Shown here one piece after another: positions 1 through 11,142 of a DNA stretch of 64,000 bases. A program made the position numbers and the translations under genes. The DNA lies in the NCBI RefSeq assembly GCF_900111645.1, contig NZ_FOHQ01000001.1, forward strand, positions 443,468 through 507,467. Reading direction: 5' to 3'. The stretch is from Methanococcoides vulcani. GTDB taxonomy: Archaea; Halobacteriota; Methanosarcinia; Methanosarcinales; Methanosarcinaceae. The stretch's first letter is position 1, and each line of letters begins with the position of its first letter. The notes beneath the pieces are model-generated. The model saw nothing but the letters and a program-made list of their open reading frames with translations. It did not search any database and was not told where the DNA came from.

Positions 1-2
1 CA

Positions 3-806
3 CCACGTCTTCTGGTAGGTCAGATGACCGGGGCTGTAGGTACACAGGCAGCATTCGGAAAAGATGGTATTGAGATACAGAAGTATGCGATGGAATATCT
101 TGGCCTTGGCAGCGTTGATGTTTCAAACCAGATCATCCAGCGTGACCGCCATGCAGAATTCGTTATGTGGATGGCGAACACAGTAACAACCCTGGACAAG
201 ATCGCTGTGGAGATCCGCTCCCTCCAGAGAAGCGAGATCGCAGAGGTCGAGGAGAGCTTCAGGAAGAAACAGGTGGGTTCTTCCACAATGCCTCACAAGA
301 GGAATCCTATCAAGTCAGAGCAGATCAGTGGTCTGGCACGTATCGTTCGCTCAATGGTCGAGCCTGAACTGCTGAACAATACTCTCTGGGACGAACGTGA
401 TCTTACAAACTCCTCATGCGAAAGGGTCGTTTTCCCTGAAAGCTGTGTGCTGACAGATCACCTTCTCAAACTGGCTATTGGTGTTATCGAGAACCTCAGG
501 TTCTATCCTGAGAACATCCGCAAGAACCTTGATCTCCTCCGTGGTCTTAACATGGGTGAGTCTGTCATGATCGAGCTTGCAAAGCGTGGTGTCGGCAGGC
601 AGGAAGCTCATGAGATCGTCCGAAGCTCTGCAATGGAAGCACATGAATCAGGAATGCACCTTAAGGATGTTCTTCTTGGCAAGCCGGAAGTTACACAATA
701 CCTTAGTGAATCCGATATCACAGATCTCGTGAACCCTGACAGGTATATCGGTACTGCTGTGGAACAGGTCGAGAACGTAGCTGCAAAGATCAGAAACCAG
801 TTCTAA
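3..806 (+). CDS. purB: Adenylosuccinate lyase, C-terminal part (gene enters from the left edge)
   Basis: Catalyses two fumarate-releasing steps of purine synthesis: SAICAR to AICAR and adenylosuccinate to AMP. The frame is open from the window edge (PRLLVGQMTGAVGTQ...), so the 5' end lies outside; about 267 codons are present of a usual 430-480. The superfamily signature SSTMPHKRNPIKSE is intact around positions 280-320 and supplies the flexible catalytic loop. The C-terminal helical domain follows and ends in a normal stop. The FmdE-domain gene starts 9 bases downstream on the same strand, so the two are probably cotranscribed. The assignment to purB rather than argH or fumarase rests on the MPHKRNP form of the signature and is fairly secure. 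Confidence 0.93.
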   Translation, partial: PRLLVGQMTGAVGTQAAFGKDGIEIQKYAMEYLGLGSVDVSNQIIQRDRHAEFVMWMANTVTTLDKIAVEIRSLQRSEIAEVEESFRKKQVGSSTMPHKRNPIKSEQISGLARIVRSMVEPELLNNTLWDERDLTNSSCERVVFPESCVLTDHLLKLAIGVIENLRFYPENIRKNLDLLRGLNMGESVMIELAKRGVGRQEAHEIVRSSAMEAHESGMHLKDVLLGKPEVTQYLSESDITDLVNPDRYIGTAVEQVENVAAKIRNQF

Positions 807-815
807 GGTGAGATC

Positions 816-1400
816 ATGGAACTGGAAGATGCAGTAAAGTTCCATGGGCACCTTTGCCCCGGACTTGTTATTGGTTACAGGGTTGCAACCTATGCAGCTG
901 AGCAGTTCAAGGATCGCTCAGAGGACGAGGAACTTGTGGCTGTCGTTGAGAACAAGTCATGCAGCGTGGATGCCATTCAGGTAATTAATGGCTGCACCTT
1001 TGGAAAAGGAAACCTTGTCTTCAAAGATCTTGGAAAGCATGTTTATACTTTCTTCAAAAGGGGAGAGCGCGAAGCACTACGAATATCAATAAATCCTCGT
1101 CAGCGTCGGGAAGATCCACGTTACAATGAGCTCTTCCCCAAAGTAAGAAATGGCACTGCTACGGATGAAGAAATGGAAGAGTTCAAGAAAAGACATGCTG
1201 AAAGGGGTCTTGCAATTCTTGACATTCCGGCCGATGAACTGTTCACTGCAACAAAAGTTGACATAGAGCCGCCTGAAAAAGCGATGGTATATCGTTCCAT
1301 AGCATGTGCAGAATGTGATGAGGAGACAATGGAAACACGTCTTCGCGTAAAAGATGGAAAGATAGTCTGTCTTTCCTGTTTTGAAGGCCATGATATCTGA
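816..1400 (+). CDS. FmdE-domain protein with C-terminal zinc ribbon
   Basis: 194 residues. The N-terminal two thirds match the FmdE family (formylmethanofuran dehydrogenase subunit E region): FHGHLCPGL at residues 9-17, then conserved Cys49 and Cys60 in the SCSVDAIQ and GCTFGKGNL segments. The last 30 residues hold two Cys pairs (CAEC and CLSC) that would form a small zinc ribbon. FmdE copurifies with molybdenum formylmethanofuran dehydrogenase in some methanogens, but many FmdE-domain proteins stand alone and their function is unknown. This copy is not beside any fmd/fwd gene; it follows purB by 9 bases. A clear hairpin plus T-run terminator overlaps its stop codon. Family assignment is secure, role uncertain. 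Confidence 0.88.
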   Translation: MELEDAVKFHGHLCPGLVIGYRVATYAAEQFKDRSEDEELVAVVENKSCSVDAIQVINGCTFGKGNLVFKDLGKHVYTFFKRGEREALRISINPRQRREDPRYNELFPKVRNGTATDEEMEEFKKRHAERGLAILDIPADELFTATKVDIEPPEKAMVYRSIACAECDEETMETRLRVKDGKIVCLSCFEGHDI

Positions 1401-1424
1401 CGTTCAGGTCAGATATCTTTTTTT
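1392..1424 (+). terminator. Hairpin-plus-T-run terminator after the FmdE-domain gene
   Basis: Perfect 10-bp stem GATATCTGAC / GTCAGATATC (1392-1401 and 1408-1417) with loop GTTCAG, followed at once by seven T (1418-1424). The TGA stop of the gene lies inside the left arm. Archaeal RNA polymerase mainly needs the T-tract, so the strong hairpin may also protect the transcript 3' end. It separates this gene from convergent uvrA. Confidence 0.75.
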
Positions 1425-1463
1425 AACCCTTTAATTTTTTTAACGATCTTTAAGTTTTTCAAC

Positions 1464-4289
1464 TTATTTTTTGAGCACTCTTTTCAGGAATTCGCCTGTA
1501 TAGGATGCTTTGCTCTTTGTTATTTTCTCGGGTGTACCTTCAGCAATGATCCTGCCACCACGTTCTCCACCTTCAGGACCCAGGTCGATCACCCAGTCTG
1601 CTGTCTTGATAACATCAAGGTTGTGTTCTATCACAATGACTGTATTGCCTGCATCCACAAGTCGCTGGAGCACATCAAGTAACTTGTTCACATCGTCAAA
1701 GTGCAGCCCGGTTGTGGGCTCGTCAAGAATGTAAACTGTCTTTCCGGTAGAACGCCTACTAAGTTCTGTTGCGAGCTTCACACGCTGGGCTTCTCCTCCT
1801 GACAGGGTTGTCGATGACTGTCCAAGCTTGATGTAGCCAAGACCAACATCGTAGAGCGTCTGCAGCTTGTTCTTTATCTTTGGAATGTTCTCAAAGAACT
1901 CCAGTGCTTCCTCTACGGTCATGTCAAGTACATCAGCGATGGTCCTGTCCTTGTAGGTGACCTCAAGTGTCTCACGGTTGTATCGCTTCCCGTGGCAGAC
2001 CTCACAGGGCACATAAACGTCAGGCAGGAAGTGCATTTCAATTGTGATTATACCGTCGCCTGAACAGGTCTCACACCTGCCTCCGCGTACATTGAAGCTG
2101 AACCTTCCAGGCTTGTATCCGCGTGCTTTTGATATCTTTGTCTGTGCAAAGAGTTCCCGTATGGGTGTGAACAGGTTAGTATATGTGGCCGGATTGGAGC
2201 GCGGTGTCCTTCCGATAGGTGACTGGTCGATGGTGATGACCTTGTCGATCTGGTCAAGACCCTTGATATCCTTGTATCTCCCGGGTCTGTCCCTTGCACG
2301 ATGCAATTTCTGGGCAAGCACCTTATTGAGGGTCTCATTGATGAGGGTACTTTTTCCTGAACCTGATACACCTGTGACACAGGCCATGACACCGAGCGGG
2401 AATTCCACATCTATGCCTTTGAGGTTGTTCTGTGATGCACCCTTGAGGAGCAGTTTGCCAATGGGCTTGCGCCTCTTCTTTGGCACTGCTATCTCAAGTT
2501 TTCCGCTCATGTACTGGCCGGTAAGTGAATCCGGGTGTGCCATTATCTCTTCAGGCGTGCCTTCTGCTACAACCTCTCCTCCGTGGATACCGGCTCCTGG
2601 TCCCATGTCAACCACATGATCGGAATTGAGAATTGTCTCTTCATCGTGTTCCACGACCACTACCGTGTTGCCGATGTCACGAAGATGTTTCAATGTATTA
2701 ATAAGCCTGAGATTATCCCTCTGGTGCAGCCCTATGCTTGGCTCATCCAGAATATACAGCACGCCCATGAGACTGGATCCGATCTGTGTTGCAAGCCTGA
2801 TACGCTGGGCTTCTCCTCCTGAAAGGGTCGCTGCCGAGCGGCTCAGTGTAAGATAATCAAGCCCTACGTCCATGAGGAAACCAAGTCTTGCCTTTATTTC
2901 CTTGAGGATCAGCCTTGCAATGGAATATTCACGAGGGGTAAGAGTTGGCTCCAGTTCTTCAAAGAAATGCAACGCAGTCTCTACGGACATTTGTGTGACC
3001 TCAATGATGTTACTGTCATTGATGCTCACAGCAAGGCTGGCAGGTTTTAGCCTGTTGCCATTACAAACTGTACAGGGTTTTGTGGTGATATATTTCCTGA
3101 GCCTGTCCTTCGTGTTCTCGGACTCTGTATTATCATATGTCTTTGATATGTTGGAGATCACTCCCCGGAAGCGTCCCTTGTGCTTCCACATCCCACCATT
3201 CTTGCCGATATGCACGAAATCGATCATTTCGGTGGTGCCGTTGAAGATAATGTCCTTGTGTTTCTGGTCAAGTTCCTCGAAGGGAACGTCCAGTGAGAAC
3301 CCGAAACGCTGTCCCACAGACTCCAGTGCCTGCATGTAGTAACCGTCTTTCTTGTTCCAGGTCTCGACCGCCCCTTCTCTCAACGTAAGGGTGGGGTCAG
3401 GAACGATAAGTTCGGGGTCGAACTCCATTGAAGTGCCAAGCCCATGGCATTCTTCACAGGCACCCTGGGGGCTGTTGAAAGAGAATGCAGAAGGTTCCAT
3501 TTCCTCAAAACCAATTCCGCAATCCGTACATGCCAGGTTTTCACTGAATACCATCTCTTCGCCGTCAAGCACATGGACCATCAATGTCCCGCCACTTTTC
3601 TCAAGTGCGGTTTCCACGGAATCCGACAATCTTTCTTCCATCCCTTTCTTGATGACAAGCCGGTCTACTACCACCTCGATGTTGTGTTTGTAGTAGCGTC
3701 CCAGTTCGATGGATTCGGCATCATCCAGTGCAACGATCTCTCCATCTACCCTTGCACGTGCAAAGCCTTCTCCCCTCAGGTCTGTGAGCAGCTTCTTGTA
3801 CTCTCCTTTACGTTCACGCACAAGAGGTGCAAGGATGTGAACCTTTGAACCTTCCTCTATTTTCATGATGCTGTCAACGATCTGGTCAACACTCTGGGGC
3901 TCGATTACCTTCCCACATTTAGGGCAATGCCTGATGCCTATCCTTGCATAGAGCAGCCTCAGGTAATCATATATCTCTGTCACTGTTCCCACCGTGGAAC
4001 GGGGATTCTTGCTGGTGGTCTTCTGCTCGATGGAGATCGCAGGAGAAAGTCCCTCTATGTACTCAACATCCGGTTTTTCCATCAGCCCCAGGAACTGCCT
4101 TGCATAAGCTGAAAGGGATTCAACATATCGCCTCTGCCCTTCTGCATATATGGTATCAAAAGCAAGGGATGATTTTCCTGATCCGCTGAGACCTGTGATG
4201 ACTATCAGTTTATCACGGGGTAGGACTAGGTCGACATTCTTGAGGTTGTGCTCTTTAGCACCTTTGACGATTATATTTTTGAGGGACAT
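1464..4289 (-). CDS. uvrA: Excinuclease ABC subunit A
   Basis: 941 residues, the normal UvrA length. UvrA is the damage-sensing ATPase that loads UvrB during nucleotide excision repair in the cytoplasm. Two ABC ATPase modules are visible: Walker [10 protein letters not shown] near residue 33 and GVSGSGKST near 640, each followed by an SGGEAQR signature and an ILDEP Walker B. Zinc-binding Cys pairs (CPKCGK, CTDCG/CEECHG and [16 protein letters not shown]) lie in the inserted domains. Start ATG at 4289. In archaea uvrABC is a bacterial import found mainly in mesophilic methanogens and haloarchaea. uvrB and uvrC are not next to it here. Convergent with the FmdE-domain gene. Confidence 0.97.
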   Translation of the reverse strand: MSLKNIIVKGAKEHNLKNVDLVLPRDKLIVITGLSGSGKSSLAFDTIYAEGQRRYVESLSAYARQFLGLMEKPDVEYIEGLSPAISIEQKTTSKNPRSTVGTVTEIYDYLRLLYARIGIRHCPKCGKVIEPQSVDQIVDSIMKIEEGSKVHILAPLVRERKGEYKKLLTDLRGEGFARARVDGEIVALDDAESIELGRYYKHNIEVVVDRLVIKKGMEERLSDSVETALEKSGGTLMVHVLDGEEMVFSENLACTDCGIGFEEMEPSAFSFNSPQGACEECHGLGTSMEFDPELIVPDPTLTLREGAVETWNKKDGYYMQALESVGQRFGFSLDVPFEELDQKHKDIIFNGTTEMIDFVHIGKNGGMWKHKGRFRGVISNISKTYDNTESENTKDRLRKYITTKPCTVCNGNRLKPASLAVSINDSNIIEVTQMSVETALHFFEELEPTLTPREYSIARLILKEIKARLGFLMDVGLDYLTLSRSAATLSGGEAQRIRLATQIGSSLMGVLYILDEPSIGLHQRDNLRLINTLKHLRDIGNTVVVVEHDEETILNSDHVVDMGPGAGIHGGEVVAEGTPEEIMAHPDSLTGQYMSGKLEIAVPKKRRKPIGKLLLKGASQNNLKGIDVEFPLGVMACVTGVSGSGKSTLINETLNKVLAQKLHRARDRPGRYKDIKGLDQIDKVITIDQSPIGRTPRSNPATYTNLFTPIRELFAQTKISKARGYKPGRFSFNVRGGRCETCSGDGIITIEMHFLPDVYVPCEVCHGKRYNRETLEVTYKDRTIADVLDMTVEEALEFFENIPKIKNKLQTLYDVGLGYIKLGQSSTTLSGGEAQRVKLATELSRRSTGKTVYILDEPTTGLHFDDVNKLLDVLQRLVDAGNTVIVIEHNLDVIKTADWVIDLGPEGGERGGRIIAEGTPEKITKSKASYTGEFLKRVLKK

Positions 4290-4554
4290 GGTTTCTGGAA
4301 GGGAGTGTTTTCAGGATAAGTTCGGATTTGAGATATTTGGGTGAGAGGATTAAAGGTTTGCTGTTGAGGTGAAATTTATGTGGTTCATTAGTTGTTCTTA
4401 ATTTTGTACTCACACACTTAAATATACTCTTCAATAGGGTCTGCCAAAAGCTTTGGTTTTGTAGTTTTTGAGCTAATTGACAGCAATTCTCATTTCTCTT
4501 TAATTGAACAAATATGTCTGGACCAGGGGTGATCTTCCTGATCCGCGAATCCGA

Positions 4555-5661
4555 TCACTTTCTCAAACTTGCCGATAAAAAGAGTCCGATAATGAGCATT
4601 ATTGAGGTAAAACCCGGTGTTTGATTTTCTGTCCCGATTTCCTCCTGTGTTCCATTATCAATTATTACAAGATTCCCGTCTTCATCTAAATAGGCTTCAT
4701 CTCTGGTATAGGTTATAACATTTCCATCATCATCTATCACGCAGATATCTTCTTCATCTGATGATGGTGTGGTATCTTCGACCCCTATGTCTTCGACAGC
4801 ATTCTCCTCCCATTCAAATACTACGGGCACTTCATTTATGCCTGCTTCCTGTTCAAAGTGCCTGTCTATCATCTGATATATTTCATCAATTACGGATTCG
4901 TTTACTTTTTCCGGGTTTTCTAAGTCCATACCCACACTCAGATATCCATTAATGCTGACCCCATAACCTATTACAGGTCCATCAGATTCAGCAAAGAACG
5001 GGTCAAGTTCTCTATCCATGTAATAGCCAAGCTGATCCGTCCATCTTCTTTTTTCACTATCCTGATTAATTACAGGCATTGTCCCATAGGCAGCTATGAA
5101 CGATGAGCTGCTTTTGGCTTCCTCAAATATCTCAGGACCATACTCAGGAAGGGGTATGCTCTCATCTTCCATTGGCCACATAAATACCACGGATATACCA
5201 CTAATCCCCTCTTCCCGCTCACAGTGATCATCGATCTTCCGATAGATCTCATCAATTCTTGACCCATTCATTTTTCCCTGCTGATCAGAGTTTATACCTA
5301 CAATCAAAAATTCACTATTGGTGCCGATGCTTCTTATGGAACTATCAATTGTGTATGCCGGTGCATTTATGGAAAGAGATAGCCAGCAGTCATGAACTGA
5401 ATTTTCCCACTCCCAATCAATTGTTTTTGGGAAAGTTCCTCTGCTGGCTATGAACAATGGATCACTCTTGTACTCTTCAAAACGGGAATCGGGGTTATTT
5501 GAATCAGTGATCCTATCAGTATGTTCTGGATCATCTAATTCGTTATCATCGTTATTTACAGTATCAAAGGATCCTCCCCATGCAAATCCCACGAGCATAA
5601 TGCCTATTATCAATATGCTCACTCCAGTCTTTATAATAATTCTCATTATTCTATACCCCAA
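4555..5661 (-). CDS. Secreted surface protein with two related domains and a PGF-CTERM anchor
   Basis: 368 residues. An N-terminal hydrophobic segment (about residues 9-29) looks like a signal peptide. Two related extracellular units follow, each opening with a (A)xxGTxP motif and closing with an IDEIYxxID...EE/QEAGI...VVFxW motif, at about residues 70-175 and 185-285, so the protein arose by internal duplication. The end reads NQTPGFTSIM, a hydrophobic stretch and LRK, which is the PGF-CTERM sorting signal that archaeosortase A processes. The protein is therefore likely to be attached to membrane lipid at the cell surface. No enzyme motif is seen and no family is recognised. It stands alone, between uvrA and the divergent superoxide reductase gene. 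Confidence 0.75.
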   Translation of the reverse strand: MGYRIMRIIIKTGVSILIIGIMLVGFAWGGSFDTVNNDDNELDDPEHTDRITDSNNPDSRFEEYKSDPLFIASRGTFPKTIDWEWENSVHDCWLSLSINAPAYTIDSSIRSIGTNSEFLIVGINSDQQGKMNGSRIDEIYRKIDDHCEREEGISGISVVFMWPMEDESIPLPEYGPEIFEEAKSSSSFIAAYGTMPVINQDSEKRRWTDQLGYYMDRELDPFFAESDGPVIGYGVSINGYLSVGMDLENPEKVNESVIDEIYQMIDRHFEQEAGINEVPVVFEWEENAVEDIGVEDTTPSSDEEDICVIDDDGNVITYTRDEAYLDEDGNLVIIDNGTQEEIGTENQTPGFTSIMLIIGLFLSASLRK

Positions 5662-5807
5662 TTAAAAATCCATTTTAAACTAAAAGAACTTTTAATGTCT
5701 ATCTGGCAATAAAGCTTTGGATTTCCAGATCTCCTCAATCTAAATCTTTAGTGCTGTCATCTCAAGGTTCCCGTTAAGAATATCACACACAACCAGAATG
5801 TAATATC

Positions 5808-6236
5808 ATGGAATTTGCTGAGATCATAGGGTCTGAAGACACAAATAATGCCGATGACCGGTCAAAAGAAAGGCACATCCCCACCATCGAAGTACTCAGG
5901 GATCACGATGATACAGGGAATGACTACATCCATGTTGTTGTGGGGGAAAATGTGAAACATCCAAACACCCCTGAGCACCATGTCGAATATATTGAACTGT
6001 ATGGTCGAACCAAGATGATGGACACTGTCACCATCGGAAGAGCAACCTTCGGTCCGGGGGTGAAACCGGATGCTATGTTCGGGCTTGTGAATTTCGGTAA
6101 GTACAGGGAATTTTGTGCTATCGCATACTGCAACGTCCATGGGGTATGGCAAAACTGCATAGAGATACGAGAGGAACTCAGGCTGACGGCAGGTTGCAGA
6201 AGGGAAAAGTGTTTGCAGGAAGGATTCGGGGTATAA
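5808..6236 (+). CDS. Superoxide reductase (neelaredoxin/desulfoferrodoxin iron-binding domain)
   Basis: 142 residues, a single SOR domain. It reduces superoxide to hydrogen peroxide at a mononuclear His4Cys iron site, a common defence in strict anaerobes. The ligand set can be read directly: His23 (ERHIP), His51 and His57 (KHPNTPEHH), Cys108 and His111 (YCNVHG). The N-terminal desulforedoxin Cys4 domain is absent, as in neelaredoxin-type enzymes. The usual loop EKHxP reads ERHIP, so the catalytic lysine is arginine. The C-terminus adds about 20 residues with two more Cys (130, 135). Monocistronic; divergent from the PGF-CTERM protein gene. Confidence 0.85.
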   Translation: MEFAEIIGSEDTNNADDRSKERHIPTIEVLRDHDDTGNDYIHVVVGENVKHPNTPEHHVEYIELYGRTKMMDTVTIGRATFGPGVKPDAMFGLVNFGKYREFCAIAYCNVHGVWQNCIEIREELRLTAGCRREKCLQEGFGV

Positions 6237-6281
6237 ATATTAAAAATAGAAGTTTAAGGTTTAAAGTCTAGAAGTTAATAT

Positions 6282-7130
6282 TTAAATCTCGATTTCCACC
6301 TCATATACCTCTTCCACATTCTCCTTGTGAATTTTCCAGAATGGTTCTTCACCATGTTCTTCCACAAGCTTCAATGTCCTTCGGGGAATCGTTTTTGGTC
6401 CCAGTACGGCCCCCGGTCTTTCAGGGTCATCGATATAATCGGTCTCCATCATGAACCGCGTTCCCTCTTCAAGGGCCTGCTCGATTGCCCCCTTTCCTGC
6501 CAACACACCTGGGAAGATGCCCAGCTTCTCACAAACGTCTACAAGAGGGGGCGCGTAATGCTTGACCACCTTATTTAGCCGGATGCCTGTTTTCTTGGCT
6601 CTCTCTGTGATATCGACCAGTTCCGGTTCCTCAACACTCTCGGTGTGCAGCTGGATAGCACAGCCTTGGTCCTTTGCAAGCATGAAACCGTGTTCCATGA
6701 TGGCATTGGATGCATCCCATATCTCTTCTGAGACCGGGTAGTGTGGGCGTCCACTTTTTAATCCTACAGCAAGGCCTTCATCGACGTACTTTGCAGCTAT
6801 CTCAAGACCGCTCTTCATAAGTTCAACAGCTCTGTCAAGTTCCATGCGTTCGGTGAGTTTGGTGATCTCAGCTGGATGGACACCGAGTACCGGGAATGCC
6901 TTCACGCCGGTCTCATTGATCTGCCTGGCAAGGTCGATGGTCTCATCAAAGACGATCCTGTAATCTTCTGGCTTTGTGACTTCCACGCCGATGGTCCAGG
7001 TGGGTTTGGTAACAAGAATAATGTGGGTTCCCCCTACATTCTGGAACTCTTTGACAGCTTTCAGTCCCTTTGCACGGGGGTCGATGTGCATGTGCTCATC
7101 GGTGATGGGGATCTTTGGTGACGGGTTCAT
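6282..7130 (-). CDS. TatD-related metal-dependent hydrolase
   Basis: 282 residues, amidohydrolase superfamily, of the archaeal TatD-like group seen in methanogens. Visible metal-site elements are DEHMHID at residues 11-17, a Glu/Lys segment GLKSGRPHYP near 122-131, QLHTES near 159, the KVVKHY His near 189 and METDYIDDP near 228-236. TatD enzymes are often 3'-5' nucleases or deoxyribonucleases, but the substrate of this archaeal branch is not established. Encoded alone and convergent with superoxide reductase. Confidence 0.82.
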   Translation of the reverse strand: MNPSPKIPITDEHMHIDPRAKGLKAVKEFQNVGGTHIILVTKPTWTIGVEVTKPEDYRIVFDETIDLARQINETGVKAFPVLGVHPAEITKLTERMELDRAVELMKSGLEIAAKYVDEGLAVGLKSGRPHYPVSEEIWDASNAIMEHGFMLAKDQGCAIQLHTESVEEPELVDITERAKKTGIRLNKVVKHYAPPLVDVCEKLGIFPGVLAGKGAIEQALEEGTRFMMETDYIDDPERPGAVLGPKTIPRRTLKLVEEHGEEPFWKIHKENVEEVYEVEIEI

Positions 7131-7328
7131 GTGTTACTAGATGTGGGGATGGCAGATAATGTTACTGTCTTTTCGCGACATTGTCATTTTAGAAGGAGGT
7201 TGATGGTGAGGTATGCCTGAACCAGCGATACTATCAGGGTTGAGATCAGTATGAGCAGTGAGATTGTTGTCTTGAATTCATCCCGACCTTTCCTTATGAA
7301 ATACATCTAGGCTGTAAATGGAAAGATA

Positions 7329-7511
7329 ATGCTAAGGCTCAGGATCAATGAGAAATTACTTACCGAAGAGACACTTCATGAAAAAGCTCAATGGACACCC
7401 TATAAAAACCAGAAAATAACAGGTTGGCCGGAGATGACAATGAGCCGCGGAGAGATCATTGTGCAAAATGACGAATTCCTGGGTAAAAAGGGATGGGGTC
7501 TCTTTATATAG
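7329..7511 (+). pseudogene. C-terminal remnant of a dihydropyrimidinase/hydantoinase gene
   Basis: An open stretch of 60 codons. From about residue 12 it reads like the last 50 residues of a dihydropyrimidinase (D-hydantoinase): LHEKAQWTPYKNQKITGWP, then MTMSRGEIIV and a final FLGKKGWG. No other part of the roughly 460-residue enzyme is upstream; 7131-7328 has no homologous frame I can see. It is therefore a 3' remnant. It lies 55 bases before the foreign-looking isocitrate dehydrogenase gene and may have arrived with it. No function is expected. Confidence 0.65.
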
Positions 7512-7545
7512 AATAAAGCGCTTCGCTTCGATAAAATGTTATTAA

Positions 7546-9792
<2,247 letters not shown>

Positions 9793-9813
9793 TTTTATTG
9801 TGGAAACAAAAGG

Positions 9814-9841
9814 AAAGCCCCGGTTTCGGCCGGGGCTTTTT
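9814..9841 (+). terminator. Bacterial-style intrinsic terminator after icd
   Basis: Perfect 10-bp inverted repeat AAAGCCCCGG (9814-9823) and CCGGGGCTTT (9830-9839) around loop TTTCGG, running into a T-tract. The A-tract/GC stem/T-tract form is classic for bacteria and unlike the weak T-tract terminators expected here. It supports transfer of the icd gene together with its own terminator. Confidence 0.85.
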
Positions 9842-9867
9842 AGTATCTAAATAAGCAATGTGATTAG

Positions 9868-10023
9868 GGAGCTAAAGCTTCCGCTTCTGCTTGGGTTGGG
9901 AAGACAGATGCTATCTTCAAGGCAACAGAGGATGTCATTGGAGAAGGCAAGTATCTTACCTACGATATGGGTGGAGATGCATCCCTTAGCGGAATGACCG
10001 ATGCTATCATTGCAAAACTGTAA
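9868..10023 (+). pseudogene. C-terminal remnant of an isocitrate/isopropylmalate-dehydrogenase-family gene
   Basis: About 51 codons without a start, preceded by two in-frame stops. The reading ends in ATEDVIGEGKYLTYDMGG, then DASLSGMTDAIIAKL and TAA. The T-Y-D-x-x near the end followed by (F/M)TDAII(A/E)xx matches the C-terminus of the dimeric IDH family. The rest of the gene is missing; its place is taken by the monomeric icd and its terminator. I read it as the tail of a displaced resident IDH. The length is too short to separate IDH from isopropylmalate dehydrogenase with certainty. Confidence 0.55.
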
Positions 10024-10201
10024 AACAATATTATACGTAAGTAAGTCCGACTCTGGCGAGAATGGGACTTGAGGTGTATGGGGTCTGCGGATCCTTTACA
10101 CTATTCTTTTCTTTTACACTTCTTTAGCGGATTGCACCGTTATTTGAGTTTCGAATTTGACGAAAAGACCTTATTTTTAGGTCATGCTGTTTTCTGATCA
10201 A

Positions 10202-10312
10202 GCATAGTTCATGAACCTTGTTTATGTGGTTGAGAGGGATGATACTCATCTGTTGAGAAAGAAGATTATTGAAATGTCCTATAACGAATGGAAGAAGATT
10301 TACTTGAGCTAA
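10202..10312 (+). pseudogene. cas1 fragment B (C-terminal linker and start of HTH region)
   Basis: After an in-frame TAG the frame reads FMNLVYVVERDD, then LLRKKIIEMSYNEWKK, then a short divergent tail and TAA. The start aligns with the point where the larger Cas1 copy (13432-14442) loses similarity (EFMKLVYVERHIKNLL there). The SYNEWKK motif is what precedes the C-terminal helix-turn-helix in casposase-type Cas1. It continues logically in fragment C at 10966-11113. Confidence 0.55.
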
Positions 10313-10413
10313 TTGATTATGTTGATATCACCATAAGCTGTGCATCAAAGACTATAAGAGATGTTATCAAGCCTCTTGCACAGGTTGGTACTAGATACAT
10401 TCCACTAAAATAA
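10288..10413 (+). CDS. Short open frame of unknown meaning overlapping cas1 fragment B
   Basis: 41 codons (MEEDLLELIDYVDI... ending in GTRYIPLK) in another frame from fragment B. No family recognised. It may be the edge of DNA inserted into cas1, since cas1 similarity stops here and resumes near 10966. Low support as a gene. Confidence 0.2.
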   Translation: MEEDLLELIDYVDITISCASKTIRDVIKPLAQVGTRYIPLK

Positions 10414-10633
10414 TTAACATTGACTTAATAAAAAGGTGTGGGAAGGTTTTTGTTGAGACAATTTAACCTAAAAAATCAACAATAAACTTTGTCCATCCCC
10501 CTATCAGTTGTCATTTCTGAGATCAGAATCAGGTATTCTGTAAAGTTAAATTTAGAAGTATATTCTTGCAGAGACCACTATTACCAATATTTTAAATACT
10601 AATCCTGCTTGATGTTAATGGGGGTTATAAAGA

Positions 10634-10936
10634 ATGTTATTTATGATTAGCCTTGAGCATACACCTGAACAGTGTTTTGGAAGAGAAGAATACAAGGAAG
10701 AAATGAAGCAATGGGCTGGGGAAATGAGAAGCTCAGCAGAAAAACTGGGCATAAAAATAAATGGAGCATACGTTTGCCCTAACGAGCATATTTTCTATTT
10801 CATCCTCGAATCAGATAGTTTGAAGGCAATTTCTGAATTCTTCAAACCACCGATGTTAACGCATCATACCGGAAAGATCTCTCCTATAATGACAATAGAG
10901 GAGGCAACAGAAGGGACTTCATTGCTAGAAAAATAA
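10634..10936 (+). CDS. Small ferredoxin-fold-like protein of unknown function
   Basis: 100 residues: a beta strand (LFMISLEHTP), an acidic helix (EEYKEEMKQWAGEM), a second half with HIFYFILES and a C-terminal HHTGKISPIMTIEEA segment. The layout suggests a small alpha/beta barrel of the DUF3303/GYD type; this is a fold guess, not a firm match. A TATA-like TTTTAAATA near 10590 and a G-rich stretch (GGGGGTTATAAAG) before the ATG support expression. It lies between two pieces of a broken cas1 gene, so it either inserted there or was joined by rearrangement. Confidence 0.6.
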   Translation: MLFMISLEHTPEQCFGREEYKEEMKQWAGEMRSSAEKLGIKINGAYVCPNEHIFYFILESDSLKAISEFFKPPMLTHHTGKISPIMTIEEATEGTSLLEK

Positions 10937-10965
10937 ACTTTAGTTTACAAAGGTTAGAGGATGCT

Positions 10966-11113
10966 ATGGGGGAAAATAGGGTTCTCTAAAGGTACTTTGC
11001 ACTACATGAAGCAGAATGCCAAGAATGAGAAGCCGTTTACTCTCAATGCTCTGTTAGGGAGAGATTGGAGAGTTGGGGAGAAAAAGCTTCTGTTGTTGAA
11101 TGATGGATAAAAT
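10966..11113 (+). pseudogene. cas1 fragment C (C-terminal helix-turn-helix)
   Basis: The frame reads W-GKIGFSKGTLHYMKQNAKN followed by EKPFTLNA, then decays and stops at TAA 11111-11113. GFSKGTLHYMK is the C-terminal helix-turn-helix of casposase-type Cas1 and follows directly on the SYNEWKK of fragment B in an intact protein. No start codon or upstream domain is present. It ends 29 bases before the 3' end of the beta-helix protein gene. Confidence 0.6.
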
Positions 11114-11142
11114 ATTTCAAAAAAGATCAAAGAAGGGTTAGA

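Noticed and set aside
4290-4554. Possible small RNA or gene between uvrA and the surface protein
   Set aside because: 265 AT-rich bases with no stable hairpin, frame or motif that I can support.
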